A stretch of 5,514 nt of DNA. Origin: Deltaproteobacteria bacterium. Lineage in GTDB: Bacteria > Desulfobacterota > Binatia > UBA9968. Location: contig VBLN01000123.1 of the NCBI GenBank assembly GCA_005878685.1, positions 1 to 5,514 of the forward strand, in the 5' to 3' direction. Shown here piece by piece: positions 4,826-5,514 of this stretch; position 1 is the first letter of the stretch; the number at the start of each line of letters is the position of its first letter. Both the position numbers and the translations under genes were made by a program. Under the pieces are notes generated by a model, which was given only the letters and a program-made list of their open reading frames with translations, ran no database searches and was not told the origin of the DNA.

Positions 4826-5514
4826 ATGATCCAGATCATCCCTTGTGGTGAACTCGAGCAACTCATGGACAGCGGCGAGAGTTACGCCCTCTTCGATATC
4901 CGCGAGCCCGCCGAATACAACGCCGGCCATATTCCCGGCGCGACCTCATTGCCGAGACGAGACATTGAATTCCGCATCGCCTATCTGGTCCCCGTGCGCT
5001 CGACGCCGATCGTCGTGGTAGGCGATTCCGATAAGCGGGCGAGCCTGGCTGCAATGACGCTGCGGCGCGTCGGCTACGAGAACGTCCTTGAGCTTGAGGG
5101 AGGCTTTCCTTCCTGGGTCGAATCGGGAGGGACAAAGGCAACCGGCGTCAATGTGCCGAGCAAGGGATTCGGCGAAAGAATCCACACCGAAGAGGAGGTT
5201 CAGGAGATCGAGCCTGACCAGCTCCGTAAGCTGATGGATGAAGAACGGCGGCTTCTCGTTCTGGACGTGCGCACTCCTCAGGAGTACGGCCGCTGCTGTA
5301 TTCCTGGAGGTCTGAACGTTCCAGGGGGGGATCTCATCCTTTGGGCCGCTGACCTGAGAAAGGATCCGCGCGCCAAGGTCGTTATCAACTGCGCAGGCCG
5401 AACGCGGAGCATCATCGGCACCCAGACCCTCAGACGACTTGGGCTTCACAATGTGCTAGCGCTAAAGAACGGCACGATGGGATGGCTGCTCGGTGGCTAT
5501 GAGCTCGAGCAAAC
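4826..5514 (+). CDS. Multi-domain rhodanese-like sulfurtransferase (partial, C-terminus beyond right edge)
   Basis: The frame is open for 229 codons from the ATG at 4826 to the window end. No signal peptide is seen, so it is likely cytoplasmic. Rhodanese domain 1 (about 3-101) has LFDIREPAEYNAGHIPGA (22-39), the family's first conserved block, then IVVVGDSDKRASLAA (62-76). There the catalytic Cys is replaced by Gly66, so this domain is probably inactive. Domain 2 (about 126-227) has LVLDVRTPQEYGRCCIPGG (144-162) and VVINCAGRTRS (185-195), with a catalytic Cys189 that can carry a persulfide. It is followed by the GTMGW block (216-220). Proteins with the CAGRTRS and NGTMGW signatures are, as I recall, tandem rhodaneses of about 500 residues with further domains, so more than half may be missing. 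The ribosome site is weak (GGA at 4815-4817, 8-base spacing), but no upstream ATG exists in frame. Likely role: sulfane-sulfur transfer; the acceptor is unknown. Confidence 0.92.
   Translation, partial: MIQIIPCGELEQLMDSGESYALFDIREPAEYNAGHIPGATSLPRRDIEFRIAYLVPVRSTPIVVVGDSDKRASLAAMTLRRVGYENVLELEGGFPSWVESGGTKATGVNVPSKGFGERIHTEEEVQEIEPDQLRKLMDEERRLLVLDVRTPQEYGRCCIPGGLNVPGGDLILWAADLRKDPRAKVVINCAGRTRSIIGTQTLRRLGLHNVLALKNGTMGWLLGGYELEQ

Noticed and set aside
4161..4829. 222-codon plus-strand open frame
   Set aside because: It is antisense to the racemase-like gene and runs across the divergent promoter region into the rhodanese start. No domain was seen.
4946..5449. 167-codon minus-strand open frame
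   Set aside because: It is antisense to the rhodanese gene, whose two domains are clearly recognisable on the plus strand.

Overview
The window looks like chromosomal DNA from a GC-rich, Gram-negative-type bacterium, probably an uncultured soil or sediment lineage. Pointers are the strong Shine-Dalgarno sites, the sigma70-like promoters, a twin-arginine export signal, a lipoprotein signal and c-type haem motifs. I cannot fix the phylum from sequence alone. No RNA gene, insertion sequence, prophage or CRISPR array is visible.

Layout: (1) Positions 1-3653, minus strand, hold a two-gene unit. It is an 839-residue dihaem c-type cytochrome lipoprotein, followed 11 bases downstream by a GMC-family flavin oxidoreductase with its own Tat signal. 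The GMC gene runs off the left edge. (2) Positions 3654-3971 are a markedly AT-richer gap of 318 bases. It holds a candidate sigma70 promoter, a good intrinsic terminator hairpin, and three copies of one 7-mer (two direct, one inverted) arranged like a transcription attenuator. (3) Positions 3972-4697, minus strand, encode a 241-residue protein of the maleate isomerase / arylmalonate decarboxylase / Asp-Glu racemase superfamily that contains no cysteine. (4) Positions 4698-4825 are a divergent control region with back-to-back sigma70-like promoters. (5) Positions 4826-5514, plus strand, encode the N-terminal part of a multi-domain rhodanese. Its first domain lacks the catalytic cysteine and its second has it. 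The gene runs off the right edge.

How the genes may work together: the flavoenzyme and cytochrome are plausibly one exported oxidation module. The GMC enzyme would oxidise an alcohol-like substrate in the periplasm and hand electrons to the membrane-anchored dihaem protein. Alternatively, the dihaem protein is itself a RoxA-like oxygenase or peroxidase whose products the GMC enzyme processes. The GMC FAD-binding segment carries a GGC-x-x-H motif like the one holding the covalent FAD in choline oxidase. The racemase-like and rhodanese genes share a control region, but nothing in the sequence ties their chemistry to the redox module.

The most interesting leads are the GMC/dihaem module with possible covalent flavin, the attenuator-like leader in front of it, and the cysteine-free racemase-superfamily protein.
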